A stretch of 33,872 nucleotides of DNA from Pseudomonadota bacterium (GTDB lineage: Bacteria > Pseudomonadota > Alphaproteobacteria > Caulobacterales > Caulobacteraceae), in the NCBI GenBank assembly GCA_023434265.1, contig JAEYTA010000206.1:1-33872 (forward strand), written 5' to 3'. Both the position numbers and the translations under genes were made by a program. Of this stretch, positions 27,223-33,872 are shown piece by piece. The stretch's first letter is position 1; each line of letters starts with the position of its first letter. The notes under the pieces were generated by a model. The model was not told the origin of the DNA. It saw only the letters and a program-made list of their open reading frames with translations, and searched no databases.

Positions 27223-28089
27223 ATGGGGATGCCATCGGAGCGGCTCGAGCCGCCCTTGCCTGAAGTGGAGCGGGACCGGGGCCCGCCCGCGACGATCGCG
27301 GCCGAAGCGACCAGCTACGCGCCGCACCTCGGGTCGGCCTTTGCGGCGCGACCCGCTCCGGAGCGCCGGGCCTATTCCGAAGCCTATGAAAGCGTCACCT
27401 TCACCGTCGTGACGCAGGCGGCGCGGGAACTGACCGTGACCCTGGCCGCCCAGCCGGTGTTCGACCTCGGCCGGTCACAGCCCGTCGCCCGGCGCATCCG
27501 CCGCACCGTCCGCCATCAGGGCGGCGAACGCGCCCTGCTCGGCCTGGGCCGGCGCACCATCGAGCCTGTCGACCTGCACCGCATCGACCTGCTGACGCTT
27601 CGCCAGGGGCTCGACATGCTGCGTCTGGGACCCAACGACAGCGGGCTGCTGCCGACCTACTGGCGGACCATCGCTTCCAGCCGCGGCCGTTTCGCCCTGC
27701 TGTGCACCGAGCTGCAGCACGCGCGCGCGCCCGACGCGCTGATGGTCGAGGTGATCGGCGGACTGGAACAGGCGCCGCCGGACGCCATCGCCGAAGCGAT
27801 CAGCCACTTCGAGACCGCCGCGCAAGGCGTGGTCCTGCACATCGCTCCGGACCCCGCCGCCGCGCGCCGCCTGGCCGGCGTGGGCGCGCGATGCCTGGTC
27901 ATCGATTTCGCCGGGGTCGAGCACGAGCACGCCCGCAACTGGCGCGAGGCGGCCGAATTGATCGGAGTCGCGCGACAGACCTGCGGCCAGGTTCTGCTGC
28001 TGAACCTGCGGCCGGATCGCGGGCTGGCGGCGCACGCCGCCGGGGCGACGCACGCGGTGTTCGCCGGCATGGACCCGCTGCGCGTCTGA
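27223..28089 (+). CDS. Degenerate EAL-domain protein, probably catalytically inactive, 288 aa
   Basis: The fold pattern of an EAL (cyclic-di-GMP phosphodiesterase) domain can be followed from about residue 70. LTVTLAAQPVFDL matches the usual first strand (..YQPIVDL), and the later segments ALMVEVIGGLEQAP, GVVLHIAPDP, ARCLVIDFAGVE and QVLLLNLRPDRGLAAHAAGATHAVF follow the family's strand order. The signature EAL is replaced (VARRIRR). The metal-binding Glu/Asp positions of LEITE, DDFG and AEGVE are mostly lost (VEVI, HIAP, LNLRP). It should therefore not hydrolyse c-di-GMP and may bind a protein or nucleotide instead. The N-terminus (1-65) is a polar linker. The start is fixed by GAGGAG six bases before the ATG. 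It precedes the Rieske gene by 41 bases on the same strand. The EAL relation is inference from pattern. Confidence 0.6.
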   Translation: MGMPSERLEPPLPEVERDRGPPATIAAEATSYAPHLGSAFAARPAPERRAYSEAYESVTFTVVTQAARELTVTLAAQPVFDLGRSQPVARRIRRTVRHQGGERALLGLGRRTIEPVDLHRIDLLTLRQGLDMLRLGPNDSGLLPTYWRTIASSRGRFALLCTELQHARAPDALMVEVIGGLEQAPPDAIAEAISHFETAAQGVVLHIAPDPAAARRLAGVGARCLVIDFAGVEHEHARNWREAAELIGVARQTCGQVLLLNLRPDRGLAAHAAGATHAVFAGMDPLRV

Positions 28090-28130
28090 TCGCGGTTGAC
28101 GCGCGCCGGCGCGGGGGGCCTCCTGCGCGG

Positions 28131-29129
28131 ATGCAGGAAACCTTGCCCGCCCGCCTCTATGGCTGCCCGGAGGCCTGGACCCGCGAGCGGGCGGGCGTAT
28201 TCGACCGGGCGTGGCTGTTCCTCGGTCATGTGGACGAGGTCCCCGACGAAGGCGACTGGCTGGCCGCGGACGTGGCGGGCATGCGCCTGCTGATGGTGCG
28301 CGGTCGGGACGGGGTCGTGCGGGTCTTCCACAACGTCTGCCGTCACCGCGCCGGCCCGCTGGTGCAGGGAGAACGCGGCCGTTGCCAGGGCGAACTGGTC
28401 TGCGCCTACCATGGCTGGCGCTACGCGCTCGACGGGCGGCTTCGGGCGGCGACCGGGTTCGGTGCGGCGGAGGGGTTCGATCCACGCGATCTGGGGCTGT
28501 TCGAGGTCAGGTGTGGCGCCTGGCGCGGGCTGGTGTTCTTCAATCCCGATGGGCAGGCCGGGCCGCTGGAGGACCTTGTCGCGCCGCTGGAGCAGGTCCT
28601 CGCGGAGCGGGGGCTGGGCCTGCCGCCGCCCGCGACGCGCCGGAGTCACGAACTCGCCTGCGACTGGAAGGTCTATGTCGAGAACTATCTGGAAGGCTAC
28701 CACATCGGCGCCGTGCACCCGGTGCTGGCCGGGGAGCTGGGCGGGGCGGACTATCGCGTCACCGTCCACGGCGACCTTGTGCTGCAGGAAGCAGCGGGCG
28801 TGAACGATGGACCGCAGGCCGGCGTCTGGGGCTGGCTGTGGCCGAACCTCGGGATCAACGTCTACCGCGACGGCGCGATGATCGAGCGCATGACGCCGCT
28901 GGGACCTGGTTGCACCCGGCTCGACTACCTGTTCCTCGCCGCGGGCAGGCAGGGGGCGCTGGGCGACGCCCTGGCGGCCTCCGATCGGCTGACCGCGGAG
29001 GATGCGCGCATCTGCGAGGCGGTGCAGGCGAATCTCACTGCAGGCGTCTATGATCGCGGCGTGCTCAGCCCCCGGCACGAAGCAGGGGTGGCCTGGTTCC
29101 AGTCCCGTATCGCCGAGGTTCATTCATGA
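28131..29129 (+). CDS. Rieske non-heme iron oxygenase, alpha subunit type, 332 aa
   Basis: This is an oxygenase component that hydroxylates or demethylates an organic substrate using O2 and electrons from a separate reductase. The Rieske [2Fe-2S] site is complete: Cys70-x-His72 (NVCRHRAGPL) and Cys91-x2-His94 (CAYHGWRY). The mononuclear iron ligands His191 and His196 lie in NYLEGYHIGAVHP. The C-terminal AEDARICEAVQANL, YDRGVLSPRHEAG pattern resembles the choline monooxygenase/GbcA-like branch more than classical naphthalene-type enzymes. At 332 residues it is somewhat shorter than the usual 380-450. No reductase or ferredoxin is in the window. Its TGA overlaps the permease ATG (ATGA at 29126-29129), so the two are translationally coupled and the permease may carry the substrate or product. 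Confidence 0.9.
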   Translation: MQETLPARLYGCPEAWTRERAGVFDRAWLFLGHVDEVPDEGDWLAADVAGMRLLMVRGRDGVVRVFHNVCRHRAGPLVQGERGRCQGELVCAYHGWRYALDGRLRAATGFGAAEGFDPRDLGLFEVRCGAWRGLVFFNPDGQAGPLEDLVAPLEQVLAERGLGLPPPATRRSHELACDWKVYVENYLEGYHIGAVHPVLAGELGGADYRVTVHGDLVLQEAAGVNDGPQAGVWGWLWPNLGINVYRDGAMIERMTPLGPGCTRLDYLFLAAGRQGALGDALAASDRLTAEDARICEAVQANLTAGVYDRGVLSPRHEAGVAWFQSRIAEVHS

Positions 29130-30442
29130 GCGACGTCGACCGCCCGCTCCCCCTGCCGGAGGAGCCGCTGACGGATCGGCACAAGCTGGGCTGGGGCCTG
29201 GCCGCGCTGGTGGTGGCCGGCAACATGATCGGCTCCGGCCTGTATCTGCTGCCAGTCAGTCTTGCGCCCACCGGCGGGTCCTCGCTGATCGGCTGGCTGG
29301 TGGCGGCGGCGGGCGCCGCGACGCTGGCTCTGGTCTTCGGCGCGCTGGGGCGCCTCCAGCCGGACGCCGACGGCCTCGCGGGCTTCGCCGAGCGCGGGCT
29401 CGGGCGCTTCGCGGGCTTCAACGTCGCGTTGGCCTTCTGGGCGGCCTGCCTTGTCGGGAACGTCGCCGTGGCCGTGGCCGCGACCGGCTACCTTGGCTTC
29501 TTCTGGCCGATCCTGAAGGACCCGGTCGCCGCGACCTTCTGCAACCTGGCGATCATCTGGATCGCGACCATCGCCTACATCTTCGGGGCCCGGACGGCGT
29601 CGTGGCTGGCGGCCACCGCCCTCGTCATCGGCCTGGTTCCGATCGCCATCGCGGTGGTGGCCGGGGCCCGCGCCTTCGATCCGGCCCTGTTCGCCGCCTC
29701 ATGGAGCCCCTCCGGCGCGCCCTTGGTGGAGACCGTGCCGGCTTCGCTGGCCATCATCTTCTGGGCCTATCTGGGGGTCGAAAGCGCGGCGGCGTTGTCG
29801 CGCCGCGTCCGCAACCCCGCACGTGACGTCGGCCGGGCCTCGGTGGCCGGCGTCGGTCTGGCGACCGTGGTCTACGTGGCGGCCACGGTGTCGGTGTTCG
29901 GCGTCATCCCGCTGGCCGCGATCGAAGCCTCGTCCAGCCCCTACGCCGATCTGGCGCAGCGCGTGTTCGGCGGCTCGATCGCGGGGCTGGTGGCGATCTG
30001 CGCCATCGTCAAGACGGTCGGCACGGTCGGCGGCTGGGTCATGATGGGCGGCGAGACGGCCCGCGCGGCAGCTCGCCACGGCTACCTCCCGTCGGGCTTC
30101 GGCGCCGGCGACCGGACCCCGGTCGCCAACCCCCTGCTGGGCGCGGCGATCATGAGCCTGGTCACCGTCCTGTCGGGCCAGCCGACCCTGGGCGGGCAGT
30201 TCGGCCTGCTGGTCGGGGTCACCTCGGTTCTGACGCTGGTCGTCTACGCCGTCTGCTCGGTGTCGCTGTTCCGGCTGGCGCAGCGTCGGCGCACGCGGAT
30301 CACTGCCGCCGCCGGCCTCCTGTTCGCGTCGGCGGCCATCGCTTTCGCCGCGCCGGGCTACGTCCTTCCCTCGATCGGCTTCTTCGCGGTGATGGTCCTG
30401 GCCTGGCTGGGCGTCATGCGCCGTTCCGCCAGGCGCGGTTGA
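29126..30442 (+). CDS. APC-superfamily amino acid/polyamine permease, 438 aa
   Basis: This inner-membrane transporter has about 12 hydrophobic helices. The first carries the unwound-helix motif VVAGNMIGSGLYLLP (about 30-44), typical of the basic amino acid/polyamine antiporter (AdiC/CadB/PotE-like) group. Other recognisable stretches are IIFWAYLGVESAAALSRRVRNPARDVGRA (about 210-240, seen as the usual helix 6 and following loop) and YADLAQRVFG. The C-terminal helices are intact and the length is normal. The start overlaps the Rieske oxygenase stop by four bases. A substrate amine, amino acid or betaine-like compound shared with that oxygenase is plausible, but this is inference. It ends 68 bases before carA. 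Confidence 0.9.
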   Translation: MSDVDRPLPLPEEPLTDRHKLGWGLAALVVAGNMIGSGLYLLPVSLAPTGGSSLIGWLVAAAGAATLALVFGALGRLQPDADGLAGFAERGLGRFAGFNVALAFWAACLVGNVAVAVAATGYLGFFWPILKDPVAATFCNLAIIWIATIAYIFGARTASWLAATALVIGLVPIAIAVVAGARAFDPALFAASWSPSGAPLVETVPASLAIIFWAYLGVESAAALSRRVRNPARDVGRASVAGVGLATVVYVAATVSVFGVIPLAAIEASSSPYADLAQRVFGGSIAGLVAICAIVKTVGTVGGWVMMGGETARAAARHGYLPSGFGAGDRTPVANPLLGAAIMSLVTVLSGQPTLGGQFGLLVGVTSVLTLVVYAVCSVSLFRLAQRRRTRITAAAGLLFASAAIAFAAPGYVLPSIGFFAVMVLAWLGVMRRSARRG

Positions 30443-30510
30443 CCCGGGGCCGACCGACGCCTAACGACGCCGCCGTTTGCTTGCCGGGATTCGGCTGTAT
30501 GGAGCGCCCC

Positions 30511-31671
30511 ATGACAGAGAAGCTGCTTCCAGGGGTGACCGGCGTTCTGGTCCTGGCGGACGGGACCGTCCTGCAGGGGCTGGGTTGCGGCGCCGTGGGA
30601 TCGGCGCTGGGCGAGGTGGTCTTCAACACCGCCATGACCGGCTACCAGGAGATCCTGACCGACCCCTCCTACATGAGCCAGATCCTGGCCTTCACCTTCC
30701 CGCACGTGGGCAACACCGGGGTGAACGTCGAGGACGTGGAGCAGATCGGCGGCGGGGCCGAGACCTCGGCCCGCGGCGCGATCTTCCGCGACCTGCCGAC
30801 CGATCCGGCCAACTGGCGCAGCGACAGCGACTTCGACGCCTGGATGCAGCGTCGCGGCGTGGTCGGCCTGGCCGGCGTCGACACCCGGGCCCTGACGGCC
30901 CGCATCCGCGACGCCGGGGCCCCGCACGCGGTCATCGCCCACGATCCCGAGGGCCGTTTCGATCTCGACGCGCTGGCCGCGCAGGCGAAGGCGTGGAGCG
31001 GGCTGGTCGGCCTCGACCTGGCCAAGGACGCCTCGACGCTGCAGTCGTTCGACTGGGACGAAGGCCTGTGGGACTGGCCGGAAGGCTACCCCCGCGTCGA
31101 CGCGACGGACCGCTCGGTCGTGGTCGTCGACTACGGGGTGAAGCGCAACATCCTGCGCGCTCTGGCCTCGACCGGCGCCCGGATCACCGTCGTGCCGGCC
31201 GACACGCCGGCCGAGGACATCCTCGCCCGGAACCCCGACGGCGTGGTGCTGTCGAACGGTCCCGGCGATCCGGCCGCGACCGGCGAGTACGCCGTCCCGG
31301 AAATCCGCAAGCTGGTCGACAGCGGCAAGCCCCTGTTCGGCATCTGCCTCGGCCACCAGATGCTCGCCCTGGCGCTGGGCGCGAAGACGGTGAAGATGGA
31401 CCAGGGTCACCACGGCGCGAACCATCCGGTCAAGGACCTGACCACCGGCAAGGTGGAGATCGTCTCGATGAACCACGGCTTCACCGTCGATCGCGACAGC
31501 CTGCCGGACGCGGTGGTCGAAACCCACGTCAGCCTTTTCGACGGCACCAACTGCGGCATCGCCCTGAAGGATCGTCCGGTGTTCAGCGTGCAGCACCACC
31601 CCGAGGCCTCGCCCGGGCCGACCGACAGCCTGTACCTGTTCCAGCGCTTCGCCGACTCGATGAAGCGCTGA
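30511..31671 (+). CDS. carA: Carbamoyl-phosphate synthase small (glutaminase) subunit, 386 aa
   Basis: CarA releases ammonia from glutamine and channels it to CarB. The N-terminal CPSase small-chain domain (about 8-150) contains GEVVFNTAMTGYQEILTDPSY. The class-I glutaminase domain (about 200-380) has catalytic Cys279 in LFGICLGHQML and the His363/Glu365 pair in QHHPEASPGP. The length is normal. I choose the second ATG (MTEKLLPG) because GGAG lies six bases before it; the ATG at 30499 would add four residues. A GATTC (GANTC) site at 30488-30492 and a weak -10-like GCTGTATG lie just upstream, so carA may have its own promoter in addition to read-through from the permease. carB is on the other strand, 7.6 kb away. 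Confidence 0.97.
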   Translation: MTEKLLPGVTGVLVLADGTVLQGLGCGAVGSALGEVVFNTAMTGYQEILTDPSYMSQILAFTFPHVGNTGVNVEDVEQIGGGAETSARGAIFRDLPTDPANWRSDSDFDAWMQRRGVVGLAGVDTRALTARIRDAGAPHAVIAHDPEGRFDLDALAAQAKAWSGLVGLDLAKDASTLQSFDWDEGLWDWPEGYPRVDATDRSVVVVDYGVKRNILRALASTGARITVVPADTPAEDILARNPDGVVLSNGPGDPAATGEYAVPEIRKLVDSGKPLFGICLGHQMLALALGAKTVKMDQGHHGANHPVKDLTTGKVEIVSMNHGFTVDRDSLPDAVVETHVSLFDGTNCGIALKDRPVFSVQHHPEASPGPTDSLYLFQRFADSMKR

Positions 31672-31677
31672 CGGCGG

Positions 31678-31944
31678 TCAGGGCAGGGGGGCGAACGTCG
31701 CCTTCTCGCGCAAGGCGCTGGCCTTGCGGACGGCGACCGGCGCGGCGTGCAGCCAGTAGTCGGCGTCCTCGGGCCGGTTGCAGCGTCGACGTTCCAGCCC
31801 CCGGAGACGACGCAGCGCGGCGTTCTCCAGCAGGCGGGCGTGAAGGGCGCGGGGGGACAGGTGGGCGATGGACGGGGAACCGGGGACGGCGACGGCGTCG
31901 GGGCCTTGGGGCTCCACCGCCGGGCGGGCGATGGCCAGGAACAT
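31678..31944 (-). CDS. Hypothetical protein, about 88 aa
   Basis: I do not recognise this product. It starts with a short hydrophobic stretch (MFLAIARPAVEP), has a Pro/Ala-rich segment, and then a basic helical region (LSPRALHARLLENAALRRLRGLERRRCNRPEDADYW, about 30-65, seen as overlapping motifs) ending KATFAPLP. Codon use is GC-rich at third positions, consistent with a real gene. I use the ATG at 31944, since a GTG four codons earlier (31956) has no better ribosome-binding site. It ends 6 bases from the carA stop (convergent) and is divergent from dnaG, whose control region lies in the 214 bases between. A basic, single-domain DNA- or RNA-contact role is only a guess. Confidence 0.5.
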   Translation of the reverse strand: MFLAIARPAVEPQGPDAVAVPGSPSIAHLSPRALHARLLENAALRRLRGLERRRCNRPEDADYWLHAAPVAVRKASALREKATFAPLP

Positions 31945-32027
31945 GGTAGCCTGCACTCTCGAGGCGAGGGCGCGGTCTTCGCCGCGTCGCCGCCAGATGC
32001 CGCCCGGTTCTGGGGCGGATACGTGGT

Positions 32028-32050
32028 TAATCCACAGGGCTTGTGGATAG
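32028..32050. promoter_or_regulatory. Inverted pair of DnaA-box-like sites upstream of dnaG
   Basis: TAATCCACA (32028-32036) and TGTGGATAG (32042-32050) each differ from the DnaA box TTATCCACA (or its complement) at one position. Together they form a perfect 7-bp inverted repeat ATCCACA/TGTGGAT with a five-base spacer. They lie about 110 bases before the dnaG start. Two GGTTAA half-sites (CtrA-like, at 32025 and 32105) and a TTAA-N7-TAAA (32107-32121) are close by. Confidence 0.45.
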
Positions 32051-32136
32051 TTCCATGAAAAAACGTCCTGAATCAGATGGTTATGGCGCGGTTTTGGCCT
32101 TCTTGGTTAATGAAAGGTAAATCGCCGCTTTCCCGC

Positions 32137-32153
32137 GAGTCGCGCGCTATAAG
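32137..32153 (+). promoter_or_regulatory. Putative dnaG promoter: GANTC site and -10, likely leaderless
   Basis: GAGTC (32137-32141) is followed by four bases and GCTATAAG (32146-32153), which matches seven of eight positions of the Caulobacter -10 GCTANAWC and five of six of TATAAT. Five bases later comes the dnaG GTG (32159). Transcription would then begin at about the start codon. No clear -35 is present. A second GANTC (GAATC) is at 32070-32074. The layout equals that in front of trxB. Confidence 0.45.
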
Positions 32154-32158
32154 GCGGC

Positions 32159-33872
32159 GTGCGCTTTGACGAACGCTTCCTCGAGGAACTGAAGGCCCGC
32201 CTTCGCCCGTCCGACATCATCGGACGGACGGTGAAGCTCAAGCGGCAGGGGCGCGAGTATGTCGGCCTGTCGCCCTTCACCAAGGAGAAGTCGCCGAGCT
32301 TCTTCGTCAACGACGACAAGGGGTTCTTCCACGACTTCAGCTCCGGCAAGCACGGCGACGTCATCAGCTTCCTGCAGGAGACGGAGCGGCTGAGCTTCGT
32401 CGAGGCCGTGCAGCGGCTGGCGGGCGAGGCGGGCATGGCCCTGCCGGCCGAAGACCCACAGGCCGCCGAGCGCGAGCAGAAGCGGCAGGGCCTGTCGGAC
32501 TGGATGGACCTGGCGCAGAAGTGGTTCGCCGCCAACCTGCGCCGCTCGCCGGGCAAGGCCGCGCGGGAATACCTGGAGCGCCGCGGCCTGCCGGAGGACC
32601 AGTGGGAGCGCTTTGGTCTCGGCTATGCGCCCAACGACCGGGAGGGGCTGAAGACCGCGTTGATCCAGCGCGGCGCGAAGCCGGGCGAGCTGGTGGAGGC
32701 GGGTCTGCTGATCTCGCCCGAGGGCGGGGGGAGCCCCTATGATCGCTTCCGCGACCGGCTGATGTTCCCGATCCTGGACGCGCGCGGCCGCATCGTCAGC
32801 TTCGGCGGCCGGGCGATGAACCCGGACGACCGGGCCAAGTATCTGAACGGGCCCGAGAGCCCGCTCTTTCACAAGGGCGCGACCCTGTACGGCCTGCCCG
32901 AGGCGCGGCGCATCCTCGGGGCCGAGAGCAAGTCCGACCAGGCTATCGTGGTGGTCGAGGGCTATATGGACGTCATCGCCTGCCAGCGGGCGGGCGTGCC
33001 GGCGGTGGCGCCCATGGGCACGGCCTTGACCGAGGAGCAGATGGAGCGCCTGTGGCGGGTTTCGTCCGAGCCGGTGCTGTGCTTCGACGGCGACGCGGCG
33101 GGCCGCCGCGCGGCGTACCGCGCCATCGACCGCGCCCTGCCGCAACTGAAGCCGGGCCGGTCGTTCCGCTTCGCCCTGCTGGAGGGCGGCGCCGACCCGG
33201 ACGACATCCTGCGCGAACGCGGCGCGCCCGCCCTGCGCCAGGCGCTGGCGACGACCCGGCCCTTCGCCGAGGTGCTGTTCCAGAAGGAGGCGGAGGCCGA
33301 GCCGCTGGACACGCCCGAGCGGCGCGCCGGCCTCAAGGGCCGCCTGCGGCAGGCCGCCTCGGCGATCCAGGACCGTGACCTGGGCGAGCAGTACCGGCGC
33401 GAGCTGTTCGACCGCTTCGACGCCATGTTCCCGGCGCGGCGGGCGCCGCAGGGCGCTGGCGGGCAGGGCGGCGGCTGGGGCGGCCGACGCGGTCCGCCTC
33501 CGGTGCTGGGGCAGACGGCCGAAGGGGCCCAGGCCATGCAGTCGCTCAGCCGGGCCATCGAACCGGTCGCGGCCGCGCTCGCCCACGGCGCCATCGACGA
33601 TCCAGAGCGCATGGACGACCATCTCGAGGCGATCGCCGCCCACGGCCTCGGCGACAAGGCCTTGGACGGCCTGGCCCAGGAGCTGGTTCGCCTGCGCTTC
33701 TCGGGGCAAGACCTTGACTCGGCGGCCCTCCGCCGCCATCTGGCCCAATCGGGTCATGACGTCTTGATGCGCGAGGTCGAGAAGGCGGCGGCGAAGTCCG
33801 GCGCGCCTTTCCTGGCTGCAGACAAGCCCCTCGCCGAGGCGCGGATCCGTTGGTCGCAGGCGTTCGACGCGC
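32159..33872 (+). CDS. dnaG: DNA primase, N-terminal 571 codons (cut by window edge)
   Basis: DnaG makes RNA primers at the replication fork. The N-terminal zinc-finger-like domain (about 1-90) keeps the fold motifs VKLKRQGREYVGLSPF and KSPSFFVNDDKGFFHD but has lost all four usual zinc ligands (Leu37, Thr41, Asp59 and Ser62 occupy the places of Cys/His/Cys/Cys). The catalytic core follows, with GRIVSFGGRAM, the Toprim glutamate in VVVEGYMDVIACQ, and the aspartates of VLCFDGDAAGRRAA and PDDILRERG. The helicase-binding C-terminal part begins near the edge. The start is a GTG fixed by an in-frame TAA three codons upstream (32150-32152) and no earlier start. No stop is reached. The gene is expected to precede rpoD, but that lies outside the window. 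Confidence 0.97.
   Translation, partial: MRFDERFLEELKARLRPSDIIGRTVKLKRQGREYVGLSPFTKEKSPSFFVNDDKGFFHDFSSGKHGDVISFLQETERLSFVEAVQRLAGEAGMALPAEDPQAAEREQKRQGLSDWMDLAQKWFAANLRRSPGKAAREYLERRGLPEDQWERFGLGYAPNDREGLKTALIQRGAKPGELVEAGLLISPEGGGSPYDRFRDRLMFPILDARGRIVSFGGRAMNPDDRAKYLNGPESPLFHKGATLYGLPEARRILGAESKSDQAIVVVEGYMDVIACQRAGVPAVAPMGTALTEEQMERLWRVSSEPVLCFDGDAAGRRAAYRAIDRALPQLKPGRSFRFALLEGGADPDDILRERGAPALRQALATTRPFAEVLFQKEAEAEPLDTPERRAGLKGRLRQAASAIQDRDLGEQYRRELFDRFDAMFPARRAPQGAGGQGGGWGGRRGPPPVLGQTAEGAQAMQSLSRAIEPVAAALAHGAIDDPERMDDHLEAIAAHGLGDKALDGLAQELVRLRFSGQDLDSAALRRHLAQSGHDVLMREVEKAAAKSGAPFLAADKPLAEARIRWSQAFDA

Noticed and set aside
27075..27263. 62-codon plus-strand ORF in the gap between the HAD and EAL-like genes
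   Set aside because: It overlaps the well-supported start of the EAL-like gene, has no ribosome-binding site, and the sequence is probably the divergent promoter region.

Overview
The window is about 34 kb of GC-rich (roughly two thirds G+C) chromosomal DNA from an alphaproteobacterium. Caulobacterales, and Brevundimonas or a close relative in particular, fits best. The reasons are a large outer-membrane TonB-dependent receptor, an HWE-type histidine kinase, a DnaG primase that lacks the usual zinc ligands, and GANTC (CcrM-type) sites in several upstream regions. The taxonomic call is inference from gene content and style. I see no tRNA, rRNA, insertion sequence, prophage or CRISPR array.

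Layout. Bases 1-149 hold the start of an unknown membrane or secreted protein on the minus strand. A 438-base gene-poor stretch follows, then a tiny lipoprotein and a DUF6481-type charged protein. Bases 1318-8455 are a signalling and cell-envelope block: a very large hybrid histidine kinase (five PAS domains, GAF, receiver), a divergent SleB-type cell-wall hydrolase, and an HWE histidine kinase with a single-domain response regulator. Bases 8463-12321 hold thioredoxin reductase, a small glycine-zipper protein, an ELM1-like protein overlapping greA, a small membrane protein and a glutathione S-transferase. Bases 12382-19574 are accessory: a secreted GH43 glycosidase, the selenium pair selD-mnmH (overlapping stop/start), a dicarboxylate/amino-acid symporter, and a membrane-anchored TPR protein.

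Bases 19625-31671 hold carB (minus) and carA (plus), separated by a TonB-dependent receptor with a clear terminator, a HAD hydrolase, a degenerate EAL-domain protein, and a coupled Rieske oxygenase/APC permease pair. The window ends in dnaG, which runs off the edge. The housekeeping genes (trxB, greA, carB, carA, dnaG) look like a backbone into which accessory genes have been placed.

The most interesting signals are regulatory. Upstream of dnaG there is a perfect inverted pair of DnaA-box-like 9-mers and two GANTC sites. The dnaG and trxB starts also share one layout: GANTC, 4 bases, a -10-like octamer, 5 bases, start codon. This suggests methylation-sensitive, leaderless transcription. The trxB copy is additionally embedded in a perfect inverted repeat. 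I did not find a clearly new multi-gene system. The Rieske/permease pair, the inactive EAL protein and the periplasmic TPR protein are the best candidates for undescribed function.
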